The notes: generated by a model from the letters alone, not told the origin. 64,000 nt of DNA from Bradyrhizobium sp. ISRA430 (GCF_029909975.1 NZ_CP094516.1:806001-870000); one strand, 5' to 3'; positions 10,093 to 19,748 are shown, numbered from the stretch's first letter. Translations and numbers: made by a program.

Positions 10093-12882
10093 TCAGCGAT
10101 TACCCGATTGCCGACGGATATCTTCCAAAATACCGCGCATCACGCCGATCTCTTTGCCGAAGTCTGTCCAATCGCCGGATTTCAACCGCTCCATGGCGTG
10201 ATTGTAGTGATCGAGGGCCTCCTGCGCGCGCCTTGCCGCGGACCCTTCGCTGGGCGATTCCGCGGTCGCACCCGGCGCCGGCGCGGGTCCGTCGTCCACG
10301 AAGAGTGCCGACAGGGCCTCAGCAAGAGTCTCCTTCATGACGACGTGCTCGCCATAAGCGGCAATCACCCGCTTGAGCTCCGGCAAATGTCCTTGCTCGG
10401 CCCGCAAATACAGCGGCGACACGTAGAGAATCGAATTCTCGATCGGAATCACGAGCAGATTTCCCCGGATCACCCGCGACCCCATCTGATTCCACAGCGA
10501 TATCTGCTGGGAGATCTCCGTATTCTGATGAATTCGCGCCTCGATCTGGAAAGGCCCGTAGACCAGCTTCTCTTTGGGAAATTCGTACACGATCAGCTTG
10601 CCATAGCCGGGCTCGTCGCAGCGCGCGGCAAGCCAAGCGATCATGTTGTCGCGACGGCTCGGCACCATCGGGATCATGATGAAGAACTCGGCTTGCGCCT
10701 CTCCGGGCAGCCGCATGATGATGTAGTAGGGGGCCATGGTGGTGATGCCGTCCATTGAAGAGACGCCATCACCGGCCGGTTGACGCGGAAATTGCCAGAG
10801 GTCCTCCCGGTTATAGAAAACATCGGCGGCTTCCATGTGGTAGGTCTGGAAAAGTCGCGCCTGGATCAGGAAGAGGTCTTCGGGATAGCGAATGTGCTTC
10901 TGAAGATCGGACGGCATGGCCGCGAACGGCTTGAACAGGTCCGGGAAGATTCGCTGATAGGTCGCGGCGACCGGGTCGGCTGGGTCCATCAGGTAAAAAT
11001 CGACGGTGCCGTTGTAGGCGTCGATCACGACCTTCACGGAGTTTCTGATGTAGTTGAGATTGAGGCCGGGCGCGGGCTGCGCGTAGGGAAAATATTCGCT
11101 GGTCGTGTAGGCGTCCTGCATCCAGAACACGCGGCCCTCGCTGATAATCAGATAGGGATCGCGGTCCAGCGTGAGGAACGGGGCTATAGCGTCGACCCGC
11201 TTCTGGATGTTGCGCCGGATCATGATCCGGCTGCCGCCGCCGATGTAGTCTGAAAGGAGCAGGTTCACATCGTTGAAATGGTGGGCGAAGATCAGTCGCC
11301 GCACCATGCTCGACAGCGGGACGCCGCCGGAGCCGTCATAGGACGCATAGACATTCTCCTTTCCCTTGGGATAATCGAATTCTCGCACGGTTCCCTTGAC
11401 GATGACGTAGTCCTCGGTCTGCTGCCCGTAATAGATGCGGGGCTCGCGTATGTCGGGACCTCCCTGCGCAACCGGAGGAACGTCGTGCAGGTAGAGGAGC
11501 GGAAGTCCTTCGCCGCTCTTCTGGGTGACCGGACTCATCACCGCGCCATTGCCGTGGGTGAACAGGATATGGCGGTTGACCCAGGTCTGCGCGTTGGGCG
11601 GCAGCAGTTCGGAATTCAACTCGCGTGCCGAGAGCATCACGCTCTGGTAGATGTCGCCAAGCCAGTATCGATCGACATCGAGGTTGCGCAGCTTGTAGTA
11701 GGTGCGGATCTCCTGCAATTGCGCGTAGGTGTCGGCCAATGGTTGCCAATCCCATAGCCTTATGTTTTCGATCGTGGCCTTGTTGGCCTCGAGCGTGCTG
11801 AAGGTCAGGGTCTGATCCGCAGGGAACGGCCTCGGTGTGATCCGATGGAGATTGTAGGCCTCCCGGGTCAGCGCGATGTTGCGCTCGATGTAGGGACGCT
11901 CCCAGGCCAGCTCGTTCGGCCTGACGTAGAAGTGCTGAAACACTGCGGGGATGATGCCCGACAGCAGGAAAGCGGCGCCGAACAGCAGCGCAATCGCAGC
12001 GGTGGGGAGGCGGTAGGTGCGGACCCACAGGTTCGCCCATGCAGCCAAGGCGGCGACGATCGACAGCGCGATCAGGATCCACAGGACCGGTAATTCGACG
12101 TTGACGTCGGTATAGCCTGCGCCGACCACCACGCCGTTGTCGCCGAACAGCAGGTGGTAGCGATCGAGGCCGTAGGACCACGCCTTCACGGTGAAGAAAA
12201 CGCCAAGCAGCGCCGAACCGTGGGAGATCGCCGCCGGCGACATTCGCCGGGCCCGGTCCTTGATGTCGCCATTCACCCAGTAGATGGTTCCGGCGAACAG
12301 TGCGCTCATGACGAGCGTCAGCATTGCCCAGTTCTTGACGGCGACAAACGCGGGCAGGGAGAACAGGTAGAAACCGATATCCTTGCCGTACAGCGGATCG
12401 GTGCTGCCGTAGGGCACCTGATAGATAAACCGGAGCAGCGTGGCCCAGTTGCCGACCTCGGCCCAGGCGACAAGTAAGGCGAAGAGGCCGCTGCTGGCGG
12501 CGATCACGCCACGCCACGGCAGCCGCTCGCGCAGGAATTCAAGCGGATCAGGCTGAGCCGCCGCGGCCGCAAGCGTTGGGACAAAGGCCGCAGGCAACCG
12601 GGTTCGCCGCCCGGCAAGACCAAGTGCAGTCCGCGCGTTCACCCACAAGATGGTGGCCGTCGCTGCCAAAACGACGAGGAAGCCCGCGGTTTTGGCGCCG
12701 ATCGTGATCCAGAAGACCTGTTTGTAACTGACCGAGGCGAACCACATCCAGTCGACCAGGATGTCGCCGACGAGAGCAAGCAGGATCAGGCCGATAGCGA
12801 CGATGATGGCCGCGATGATGAATCCCGCCACGGCGCTTCGCCCTGGTGCCTTCCGTTCGGGTCCGGAAATCCCGATCGTCAT
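10093..12882 (-). CDS. UPF0182 family large integral membrane protein
   Basis: A 929-residue protein from the ATG at 12882. The N-terminal ~330 residues carry about seven hydrophobic segments, beginning with FIIAAIIVAIGLILLALVG. The remaining ~600 residues form a large soluble, probably extracytoplasmic domain, including RNIALTREAYNL and YLMDPADPVAATYQRIFPDLF, which I recognise from the UPF0182/COG1615 family. Function is unknown. The frame stays open upstream to an ATG at 12981, but that adds 33 non-hydrophobic residues. I chose 12882 because the hydrophobic N-terminus then starts close to the initiator. Neither start has a clear ribosome site, and TATAAT lies just upstream of 12882, so a near-leaderless start is possible. 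Confidence 0.88.
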   Translation of the reverse strand: MTIGISGPERKAPGRSAVAGFIIAAIIVAIGLILLALVGDILVDWMWFASVSYKQVFWITIGAKTAGFLVVLAATATILWVNARTALGLAGRRTRLPAAFVPTLAAAAAQPDPLEFLRERLPWRGVIAASSGLFALLVAWAEVGNWATLLRFIYQVPYGSTDPLYGKDIGFYLFSLPAFVAVKNWAMLTLVMSALFAGTIYWVNGDIKDRARRMSPAAISHGSALLGVFFTVKAWSYGLDRYHLLFGDNGVVVGAGYTDVNVELPVLWILIALSIVAALAAWANLWVRTYRLPTAAIALLFGAAFLLSGIIPAVFQHFYVRPNELAWERPYIERNIALTREAYNLHRITPRPFPADQTLTFSTLEANKATIENIRLWDWQPLADTYAQLQEIRTYYKLRNLDVDRYWLGDIYQSVMLSARELNSELLPPNAQTWVNRHILFTHGNGAVMSPVTQKSGEGLPLLYLHDVPPVAQGGPDIREPRIYYGQQTEDYVIVKGTVREFDYPKGKENVYASYDGSGGVPLSSMVRRLIFAHHFNDVNLLLSDYIGGGSRIMIRRNIQKRVDAIAPFLTLDRDPYLIISEGRVFWMQDAYTTSEYFPYAQPAPGLNLNYIRNSVKVVIDAYNGTVDFYLMDPADPVAATYQRIFPDLFKPFAAMPSDLQKHIRYPEDLFLIQARLFQTYHMEAADVFYNREDLWQFPRQPAGDGVSSMDGITTMAPYYIIMRLPGEAQAEFFIMIPMVPSRRDNMIAWLAARCDEPGYGKLIVYEFPKEKLVYGPFQIEARIHQNTEISQQISLWNQMGSRVIRGNLLVIPIENSILYVSPLYLRAEQGHLPELKRVIAAYGEHVVMKETLAEALSALFVDDGPAPAPGATAESPSEGSAARRAQEALDHYNHAMERLKSGDWTDFGKEIGVMRGILEDIRRQSGNR

Positions 12883-12993
12883 AGTGACATTATAGCAGAA
12901 CGACGGACGTGGCGCGCCTGTCGCGGGGGGCGTCGCACCTGCTTTTTGCTCCGCACCCCTACAATAGGCGGAGGAAGGCATAGGATTGGGCTA

Positions 12994-13452
12994 TTACATG
13001 TGCCCGAGGATGGCGGCATCCAGCGAGGAAGTGGGGAGGCGGGGGTCGTGTGGTTCGGCCATCGCGAATGTGACGTTTATCAGCCCCAGTTCTTCCGTTC
13101 GCCTGCGGAGCTCGACGAGGTAATCCCGCATGACGCCCTGGGCGACGACAGAGCCGCTGGGGCCGACGAAGTGTGAGAGACGGACCGTGTAGTAGCCGCT
13201 GCCCGCACCAATATCGCTGACCGTCATGCCTGGTCTCAGCTCAAGAAGGCGTACGACCTCACCGACCTCATTCAGGGAGTCGCGGTGCTCGTCGGCGGAG
13301 CGGCTTAGGCTGGCGATCGGCGCAACCGGACGCCGAGGTGAAGGAAATTCATTTGCAGGGATTCCTGGTGGGGTCAGATAACCAATGTCAGCGGCGCCTG
13401 CGCAAGTTGCACCCAGTGCCACGACAATCGTCACCGTGCGGACCAGCGTCAT
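12994..13452 (-). pseudogene. Truncated exported SAM-dependent methyltransferase
   Basis: The reading starts at 13452 with a signal-peptide-like segment (LVRTVTIVVALGATCAGA) and continues into a class I methyltransferase with motif I VSDIGAGSGYYTVRL and the post-I block SGSVVAQ. It stops after LDAAILGHM at 12994. Related exported methyltransferases continue for roughly another 90-100 residues past this HMYHE position, so the C-terminal half of the Rossmann domain is gone. The UPF0182 gene begins only ~110 bp further on, which suggests a deletion junction. An in-frame ATG further upstream (13749) exists but would add 99 residues of non-family sequence. Confidence 0.7.
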
Positions 13453-13664
13453 TGTGGATCCGCCAAGAACCGGTAGCAAAATGGTTCCGATACCGTGGAC
13501 TGCCGCGGCATTGGCGCGCAATATATTCGCGGGGCGATACTCTTTTATTCGTCGGCAAAGTGCGGCGCGAGAGATGTCTCCCCTTCGCGTGGGACGAATT
13601 TGCCTGTTTCTGGCATGAACGAGGCGCCCAGACGCGAGCCAGGACGCGAGAGGGAATTGGCCGC

Positions 13665-14540
13665 ATGAATTTTCGACAGATCGAGACGTTCGAGGCCGTA
13701 ATGAAGTGCGGTACGGCGTCGAGAGCGGCGGAGGTCCTTGGCATAACACAGCCTGCGGTAAGCCGGAGCATCGTTGAGCTGGAGCGATCGGTCGGTTTTC
13801 TTCTCTTTGCGAGGGTCCGCAACCGTCTGGTTGCCACGCCTGAGGCCCGCATGCTTTATGACGAAGTCAAAGCAGCTTTCCTCGGCATTGATGCGATCCG
13901 TGCCGCCGCTGCTCGAATTCGCGATCACGGGTCTGGGGAGATTCGCGTCGCGTCCCTTTTTGCGGCCAGTCACTCGATCGTGCCGAAGACGGTCGCAATA
14001 TTCCGAAGGAAACATCCGAACGCCCGGGTTACCTTGCTCGTCCTGCCATCGCGCGACGTACGGCATCTGGTCGCCTCCGGCCAATTTGACCTCGGCCTTG
14101 CAGCAGACCTGGTCGATACGACCGGCGTTATCCATGAGACCTTCTTGGCTCGCGACGCGCTCTGCGTTCTTCCGATCGGACATGATCTCTCCTCCAAGAA
14201 GGTCATCGAGCCAATGGATTTGCATGATGTGCCCTTCATTGCATACCTTTCGGAGGATCGTTTCAGGCAAAGGATCGACGCAGTCCTGGCAGCGGCCGGT
14301 GCGGTCCCGAGGACCGTTGTCGAGACCGCTCTTGCTCCCACTGCCCTCGCTTTGGTTGCAACAGGCGTCGGAGTGACGCTTGCCAGTCCCCATGCGATCA
14401 GCGGATTTGATCGCTCGAAGATTGTGGTGAAACAATTTCGACCAGCCATAGAAGTCCGCGTCTTGCTGTTGCTCCCTTCAGACCGACCGAAGTCGCTGTT
14501 AGTGCGCGACTTCATTGATGCCTTGATGGCCGCTCGCTAA
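13665..14540 (+). CDS. LysR family transcriptional regulator
   Basis: A 291-residue protein. Residues 1-60 form the LysR winged helix with MNFRQIETFEAVMKCGTASR and then AAEVLGITQPAVSRSIVELE. The rest is a LysR substrate-binding domain (IRVASLFAAS, FDLGLAADLVDTTG, VGVTLASP). The start at 13665 was chosen because it opens directly on the HTH; the longer frame from 13338 adds unrelated sequence. It is followed at 180 bp by the PaoABC-like aldehyde oxidoreductase genes on the same strand and faces the truncated methyltransferase on the other side. Regulation of the oxidoreductase genes is likely from position only. The effector is unknown. Confidence 0.9.
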   Translation: MNFRQIETFEAVMKCGTASRAAEVLGITQPAVSRSIVELERSVGFLLFARVRNRLVATPEARMLYDEVKAAFLGIDAIRAAAARIRDHGSGEIRVASLFAASHSIVPKTVAIFRRKHPNARVTLLVLPSRDVRHLVASGQFDLGLAADLVDTTGVIHETFLARDALCVLPIGHDLSSKKVIEPMDLHDVPFIAYLSEDRFRQRIDAVLAAAGAVPRTVVETALAPTALALVATGVGVTLASPHAISGFDRSKIVVKQFRPAIEVRVLLLLPSDRPKSLLVRDFIDALMAAR

Positions 14541-14722
14541 CCGCTCTGGCGGCCGCACATCATAAGTTCTGCGCATAAACCTATAACACTGGATCAGTTG
14601 TGCGCTCCGGCTCCTCCGGTATCGTGGTGTGAAATCACAACGAGCAGCCTTGAGACGCTCCGAAGAGAAACCCGGCGCGGAGCTCGCTCGCGCGCGCCAT
14701 AGGTGCACTAAGAGGAGAAGCA

Positions 14723-15364
14723 ATGCGCAGTTTTGCTGAAGGGCAAGCGAGCAACAATGCCGTTGACCCGTCGGGTGCTTCCGGTCTCGCTCGCCGCGAT
14801 GTGCTCGCTTTAAGCGGTGCTGCCGCATTGGCTGCAACGACACCGGCCTCTGGGGGATGCGCGGCCCCCGTCAGCACGTCGGCCGCGATCGAACCGACCT
14901 CGACGGCCACGATCCGGCTCATCGTCAACGGCAAGGAGGCTTCCATCGAAGTGGATCCCCGCCGCTCGCTGCTCGATGTGCTGCGAGAAACGCTTAATCT
15001 CACGGGTACCAAGAAGGGCTGCAATCAGGGCGCCTGCGGCGCTTGCACCATCCTTCTAAACGGGAGGCGGATTGTGTCGTGCCTGACGTTGGCAGCAATG
15101 CATGACGGGGCGGAGATCGAGACGATCGAAGGCCTTGAAAAAGATGGCGAGCTTCATCCGCTCCAGGGTGCATTCATCGAGCACGATGGCCTGCAGTGCG
15201 GCTTCTGTACCCCGGGGCAGATCATGTCGGCTATCGGCTGCATCGCCGAAAGCCATGCGGGCTCGCTGGACGACATTCGGTTCTGGATGAGCGGCAATAT
15301 TTGTCGCTGCGGGGCCTATCCGGGGATCGTCGCCGCCGTCGCCGACGCTGCCAAGAGGACCTGA
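14723..15364 (+). CDS. paoA: Periplasmic-type aldehyde oxidoreductase, [2Fe-2S] subunit (PaoA/YagT-like)
   Basis: A 213-residue small subunit of a xanthine-oxidase-family molybdoenzyme. Residues about 23-43 contain LARRDVLALSGAAALAA, a twin-arginine-like export signal as in E. coli PaoA. A plant-type ferredoxin fold with GCNQGACGACTI follows, then the second cluster domain with CGFCTPGQ and CRCGAYPG. All eight cluster cysteines are present. The FAD subunit follows with a 2-bp gap, so the genes form an operon. A Shine-Dalgarno GAGGAG lies 5-10 bases before the ATG. The likely role is electron transfer from the molybdenum subunit to FAD during aldehyde oxidation. Substrate unknown. Confidence 0.85.
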   Translation: MRSFAEGQASNNAVDPSGASGLARRDVLALSGAAALAATTPASGGCAAPVSTSAAIEPTSTATIRLIVNGKEASIEVDPRRSLLDVLRETLNLTGTKKGCNQGACGACTILLNGRRIVSCLTLAAMHDGAEIETIEGLEKDGELHPLQGAFIEHDGLQCGFCTPGQIMSAIGCIAESHAGSLDDIRFWMSGNICRCGAYPGIVAAVADAAKRT

Positions 15365-15366
15365 CC

Positions 15367-16344
15367 ATGCTCCCGTTCACGATCGAGAAGGTAACCTCTG
15401 TCGAGGCTGCCATCGCTGCCGCATCCTCCGGCCGCCGTCTTATCGCCGGCGGCACGACGTTGATCGATCTCATGCGCGACGAGGTGGAGCAACCGGAGCA
15501 CCTTGTCGACATTAATGCGCTTCCGCTTTCCGAGATCCGCGTCGACCGCTCCGACCTCGTCATCGGCGCGCTTGCGCGGATGGCCGACGTGGCCGCCCAT
15601 CCTGATGTCCAGCGTCTGCAGCCACTGATCGCCGAAAGCCTGATCGAGGGCGCCTCGCCGCAACTGCGCAACATGGCCTCGATCGGTGGGAACCTGCTCC
15701 AGCGCGTCCGCTGTCCCTATTTCCGGATGCTCGATGCGGCTTGCAACAAACGGACCCCCGGCTCAGGTTGCGCGGCGGTCGACGGCCTCAATGTCGGGCA
15801 CGCCATTCTCGGAACGAGTGATCATTGCGTGGCGACGCATCCTTCGGACGTCGCTGTCGCGCTGGTCGCTCTCGACGCCACCATGCGTGTCAAAGGTCCG
15901 GAGGGGGAGCGCAGCTTTCCGGTAGCAGAACTCTTTCGTTTGCCGGGCGATACCCCCCACCTCGAACACACGCTGCTGCCCGGCGAGCTCATCCTCGAGG
16001 TGCGGATCCCCGGCGGTCCGAACAGCCGCCGGGCGCGCTATCTCAAGGTACGCGACCGCGCATCCTACGAATTCGCGCTGGTGTCCGCGGCCGCGGCGCT
16101 CGACGTTGCGGATGGCGTGATCCGCGAGGCGCGGCTCGCGGTCGGCGGTGTCGGCACTCGGCCCTGGCGTATGCGCGCGGTGGAGGCGGCTCTGACCGGC
16201 AAGGCGCCGGATCGGCATGTGGTCCAGGCGGCCGCCCGATTGGCCGTGGAAGGAGCCCGTCCGCTGTCGGGCAATCACTACAAACTCGAACTCCTGCCGC
16301 GGACGATTGTTCGCGCCTTCGAAATGACGGGAGGAATCGCATGA
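15367..16344 (+). CDS. paoB: Aldehyde oxidoreductase FAD-binding subunit (PaoB/YagS-like)
   Basis: A 325-residue FAD_binding_5/CO-dehydrogenase medium-subunit protein. It has the flavin-binding blocks RRLIAGGTTLIDLM near the N-terminus and NMASIGGNLLQRVRC in the middle. The latter is followed by further cysteines (AACNKR, GSGCAA, DHCVATHPSD) in the arrangement that in E. coli PaoB holds an extra [4Fe-4S] cluster, absent from most xanthine-oxidase FAD subunits. I take this as support for the Pao subfamily. The ATG at 15367 lies 3 bases after the paoA stop codon begins its context. Its own TGA overlaps the ATG of the next gene (ATGA). Confidence 0.85.
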   Translation: MLPFTIEKVTSVEAAIAAASSGRRLIAGGTTLIDLMRDEVEQPEHLVDINALPLSEIRVDRSDLVIGALARMADVAAHPDVQRLQPLIAESLIEGASPQLRNMASIGGNLLQRVRCPYFRMLDAACNKRTPGSGCAAVDGLNVGHAILGTSDHCVATHPSDVAVALVALDATMRVKGPEGERSFPVAELFRLPGDTPHLEHTLLPGELILEVRIPGGPNSRRARYLKVRDRASYEFALVSAAAALDVADGVIREARLAVGGVGTRPWRMRAVEAALTGKAPDRHVVQAAARLAVEGARPLSGNHYKLELLPRTIVRAFEMTGGIA

Positions 16345-18452
16345 CGACGAACATCATCGGACAGCCGCTGCCACGGGTGGAAGGTCGCGCCAAGGTCACG
16401 GGCGCCGCACGGTACGCGGCCGACTTCAACCAGCCTGGTCAGGCCTATGCAGTGATCGTCAGCGCCACCGTGGGACTCGGGCGCGTGACCGGCATAGAAA
16501 GTTCGCAGGTCGAGAAGATGCCGGGCGTCATTGCCGTCATCACGCACGGGAACGCGCCACGCCTGGCGTATGGCCCGCACAAGAGCTACATCGATCCGGC
16601 GACAGGCGAGCGGCTGCATGTGCTGCAGGACGACCGCGTACACTTCCATGGCCAGCCGGTGGCGCTCGTTGTTGCCACAACGATCGAGCAAGCGGAGCGC
16701 GCTGCCGCGGCGCTGCACGTGGCCTACTTGACTGAGCGGCCGATCGTCGACTCCGGCGACCCGGAGGCCCGGCCCATCGTTCCCGAGGCCGGAAAGCAGC
16801 CGGATGCCCGGCTGCCGGCCGACACCGCGCGCGGCAGCGCCGACAGCGCTCTCGCCGACGCGCCAGTGAAGGTGGACGAGACCTATGGCATTGCGCGCGA
16901 GAACCACAATCCGATGGAGCCGCACGCGACGATCGCCGCCTGGAGTGGCGATCGGCTGATGCTCTGGAGCAAGAGCCAGTTCGTCGTCAACGAGCAGGCG
17001 GAGATCGCGGCGATCTTCGGCCTGCCGCCCGAAAACGTGCAGGTGATCTGCCCGTTCATCGGCGGCGCCTTTGGCACCTCGCTCAGGACATGGCCCCACG
17101 TGACGCTCGCGGCCATGGCCGCGCGGCACGTGGGCCGCCCCGTCAAGCTCGTTCTGACGCGCAAGCAGATGTTCTTCACGACGGGCCATCGGCCGCGCAC
17201 ACTGCAAAGGATCGCTCTCGGCGCCTCAGCAGACGGAAAGCTTACCAGCGTGGTTCATGAAGGCATGGGCGAGACGAGCCGCTATGAGGAATTCATGGAG
17301 GCTCTGACCTCGGTCACGACCTTCCTGTACTCCTCGCCCAACGTGCGGACCCGCTACCGCCTGCAGCCACTCGATATTGGCACGCCAAACCACATGCGCG
17401 GTCCCGGCGAGGCCAGCGGCGTATTTGCCCTCGAATGCGCAATGGATGAGTTGTCCTACAAGCTCCGCCTTGATCCCATAGATCTACGCCGCCGCAACGA
17501 GCCGGAAATCGACGAGGGAGAAAACAAACCCTTCTCCAGCCGATCGCTGCTGAAATGCTACGATCTTGGCGCGGAACGGTTCGGCTGGTCGCGACGGGTA
17601 CCCGAACCGCGCTCGATGCGCGATGGCCGGCTGCTGATCGGAAAGGGTGTGGCATCGGCGAGCTACCCGGCCTTTCATGCACCGGCCAGTGCGCTAGCGA
17701 GGCTGCTTCCGGATGGCACGGCCGAGGTCGAGGTCGCGGCAAGCGATATGGGGCCGGGCACCTACACGTCGATGACACAGGTTGCCGCCGAGACCCTCGG
17801 GCTGCCCGTTGAGCGGGTGCGCTTCAGTCTTGGCCGCTCGGACTATCCGCCCGCGCCATCCCATGGCGGTTCATGGACCATGGCATCGGTTGGCTCCGCG
17901 ATCCGCGCCGCCTGCATCGCGGTGCAAGAGCAGGCTGCGAAGGGCCGCAACGATCGACCGATCGAGGCTACAGCGTCTTCTGAGCGCGATCCTCAGGCCG
18001 CTGCGCGCTTCTCCATGCACTCCTTCGGAGCGGTCTTCGTCGAGATAGCCGTCGACCCGGACATCGGCACGATCCGCGTGCGCCGTGCGGTGGGTACTTA
18101 TGGCATCGGCCGTGTCGTCAATCCAAGACTCGCTCGCAGCCAATGTACGGGTGGCATGATCGGCGGCATCGGCATGGCGCTCATGGAGCGCACGGTGCTC
18201 GATACTCGCGATGGTCGCCCGGTAAACGCGCATATGGCCGATTATCTGATGCCCGTAAATCTGGACGTCCCCCAACTCGAGGCGCATTTCGTCGAGGAGG
18301 TGGATCCACACGTCAATGCCCTAGGCGTCAAAGGACTGGGCGAGATCGCCCTCGTCGGCATGGCGCCGGCCATCGCCAATGCCGTCTTTCATGCGACGGG
18401 CAAGCGCGTGCGTACCTTGCCGATCCGGATTGAAGATATGCTGACCGCGTAG
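16341..18452 (+). CDS. paoC: Aldehyde oxidoreductase molybdenum-binding subunit (PaoC/YagR-like)
   Basis: A 703-residue large subunit of the xanthine-oxidase family, starting at the ATG that overlaps the paoB stop. The small N-terminal domain begins with RVEGRAKVTGAARYAAD. The molybdopterin domain has PFIGGAFGTS and MRGPGEASGVFALE, and the C-terminal segment GVKGLGEIALVG contains the conserved catalytic glutamate of this family (the E of GLGE). With the two upstream subunits this completes an (alpha-beta-gamma) aldehyde oxidoreductase. No PaoD/XdhC-type cofactor-insertion gene lies next to it, so maturation would depend on a gene elsewhere. The downstream side is a repeat region. Confidence 0.88.
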   Translation: MTTNIIGQPLPRVEGRAKVTGAARYAADFNQPGQAYAVIVSATVGLGRVTGIESSQVEKMPGVIAVITHGNAPRLAYGPHKSYIDPATGERLHVLQDDRVHFHGQPVALVVATTIEQAERAAAALHVAYLTERPIVDSGDPEARPIVPEAGKQPDARLPADTARGSADSALADAPVKVDETYGIARENHNPMEPHATIAAWSGDRLMLWSKSQFVVNEQAEIAAIFGLPPENVQVICPFIGGAFGTSLRTWPHVTLAAMAARHVGRPVKLVLTRKQMFFTTGHRPRTLQRIALGASADGKLTSVVHEGMGETSRYEEFMEALTSVTTFLYSSPNVRTRYRLQPLDIGTPNHMRGPGEASGVFALECAMDELSYKLRLDPIDLRRRNEPEIDEGENKPFSSRSLLKCYDLGAERFGWSRRVPEPRSMRDGRLLIGKGVASASYPAFHAPASALARLLPDGTAEVEVAASDMGPGTYTSMTQVAAETLGLPVERVRFSLGRSDYPPAPSHGGSWTMASVGSAIRAACIAVQEQAAKGRNDRPIEATASSERDPQAAARFSMHSFGAVFVEIAVDPDIGTIRVRRAVGTYGIGRVVNPRLARSQCTGGMIGGIGMALMERTVLDTRDGRPVNAHMADYLMPVNLDVPQLEAHFVEEVDPHVNALGVKGLGEIALVGMAPAIANAVFHATGKRVRTLPIRIEDMLTA

Positions 18453-18522
18453 CTCCGGCCCCGCGGTCTCGCGCGGCACTTCTCGGCGCAAAGCGAAGAT
18501 CTCGATTCCCGCGAGGCCGCCA

Positions 18523-18646
18523 TGATGGCGTTGTGCTCCTGTTTTGCCCGACGTGTCAAACGCGTTCGCAGCAGCAGCTCAAGCCACCCCGTGCCAAATT
18601 CCCCAATGATTTCTACTTTGCATGGGGTTGTTTTCGCATTTTTTGT
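18523..18646 (+). repeat. Dispersed intergenic repeat, copy A
   Basis: Contains GTTGTGCTCCTGTTTTGCCC near its left end and TGCATGGGGTTGTTTTCGCA near its right end, followed by a T-run. Both end motifs recur in inverse orientation at 32456-32547 with different sequence between. I recognise the same two motifs as common between genes of Bradyrhizobium genomes. It sits between convergently oriented paoC and the ABC permease gene. The short frame across it is repeat sequence and not a gene. Confidence 0.7.
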
Positions 18647-18680
18647 GGAGCGACATCGTGCGGCCTCTCTCTTCACCTCG

Positions 18681-18694
18681 CCCCGCTTGCGGGG
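18681..18694. repeat. Perfect GC-rich hairpin after the ABC permease gene
   Basis: CCCCGC-TT-GCGGGG forms a perfect 6-bp stem 14 bp beyond the permease stop, between convergent genes. It is not followed by a T-run on either strand, so it is not a classical intrinsic terminator. It may be a short palindromic intergenic repeat or an mRNA 3'-end stabiliser. Confidence 0.4.
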
Positions 18695-18707
18695 AAGGGA
18701 AAATACT

Positions 18708-19739
18708 TCACTCCGCCGCCTTCTCCCGCAGCCGCTGGGCGTAGACGTTGATGATCAGCGCCGCGAGCAGGATCAGGCCGCGGATCAGGATCTTGAGGAA
18801 GCTGTCGATGTTGACGTGGTCGAGGCCGTTGTTGAGGACGCCGAGCACGAACAGGCCGACGATGGTGTTGCCGATGCCGCCGCGGCCGCCGAACAGGCTG
18901 GTGCCGCCGACCACCACGGCGGCGATGGAATCGAGCAGGTAGGTGTCGAACTCGTTCTGCTGCGCGCTGCCGAAATGGGCGACGCCAAGCATGCCGCCGA
19001 TGCCCGAGCACACTGCCGAGATCACCATCACCGCGCCGAGGATGAGCTTGACGTTGAGGCCGGAATATTCGGCCGCCTCTCGGTTACCCCCGACCATGTA
19101 GACGTAGCGGCCGAAGCGCGTATAGGTCAGCACCAGATGGCCGCCGAGCAGCATCACCGCGGCGACGATGACGATCCAGGGAACGCCACTGACCGAGCCG
19201 GAGCCGAGCGTGGCGATCAGGTCTGGTACCTTGTAGGCGATCTGGCCGCGCACCAGCAGCGCGGAGATGCCGGCCGCAATCTGCATCATGGCGAGCGTCA
19301 TGATGAAGGAGGGGATGCCGATCATTGTCAGCCCCAGCGCATTGATCAGGCCGAGAAACGCGCAGAGCAGGATGGAGAGCACGATCGCAGCGACGCCCGG
19401 CAGCGGCACGTTGGCGATGTTGACGTAGGATTCCTGCAGCGTGAAGTAGGCGACGGCGATGCCGGTGACGTTGGCGATGCTTGCGATCGAGAGATCGATC
19501 TCGGCGCACAGGATCACGAAGGTGAGGCCGACTGCGATAATTCCGGTCACCGACACCTGGGTCAGGATGTTGCCGAGATTGTCCAGCGTCGCGAAGGAGG
19601 GGCTGGCAAAGGCGAAGAAGGCGGACAGGAAGATCAGCGTCAGGAACGGCGCGATGTTGCGCATCTGCGAGCGCAGGAAAGGCGCAAGACCTCGCGCGCG
19701 CTGACCCGCCGCCGGGACTGTTTCACTGCTGGCCATCAT
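18708..19739 (-). CDS. Sugar ABC transporter permease (RbsC-like, CUT2 family)
   Basis: A 343-residue inner-membrane protein with about ten hydrophobic segments and the family signature GGNREAAEYSGLNV in the C-terminal half, followed by GTSLFGGRGGIGNTIVG. These are characteristic of RbsC/AraH-type permeases. It lies 9 bp after the ATPase gene and in the same operon order (binding protein, ATPase, permease). It forms the translocation channel for a monosaccharide or similar polyol. The substrate cannot be told from the permease. Part of this gene is repeated as a fragment at 9973-10069. Confidence 0.9.
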   Translation of the reverse strand: MMASSETVPAAGQRARGLAPFLRSQMRNIAPFLTLIFLSAFFAFASPSFATLDNLGNILTQVSVTGIIAVGLTFVILCAEIDLSIASIANVTGIAVAYFTLQESYVNIANVPLPGVAAIVLSILLCAFLGLINALGLTMIGIPSFIMTLAMMQIAAGISALLVRGQIAYKVPDLIATLGSGSVSGVPWIVIVAAVMLLGGHLVLTYTRFGRYVYMVGGNREAAEYSGLNVKLILGAVMVISAVCSGIGGMLGVAHFGSAQQNEFDTYLLDSIAAVVVGGTSLFGGRGGIGNTIVGLFVLGVLNNGLDHVNIDSFLKILIRGLILLAALIINVYAQRLREKAAE

Positions 19740-19748
19740 GCTTCTCCG

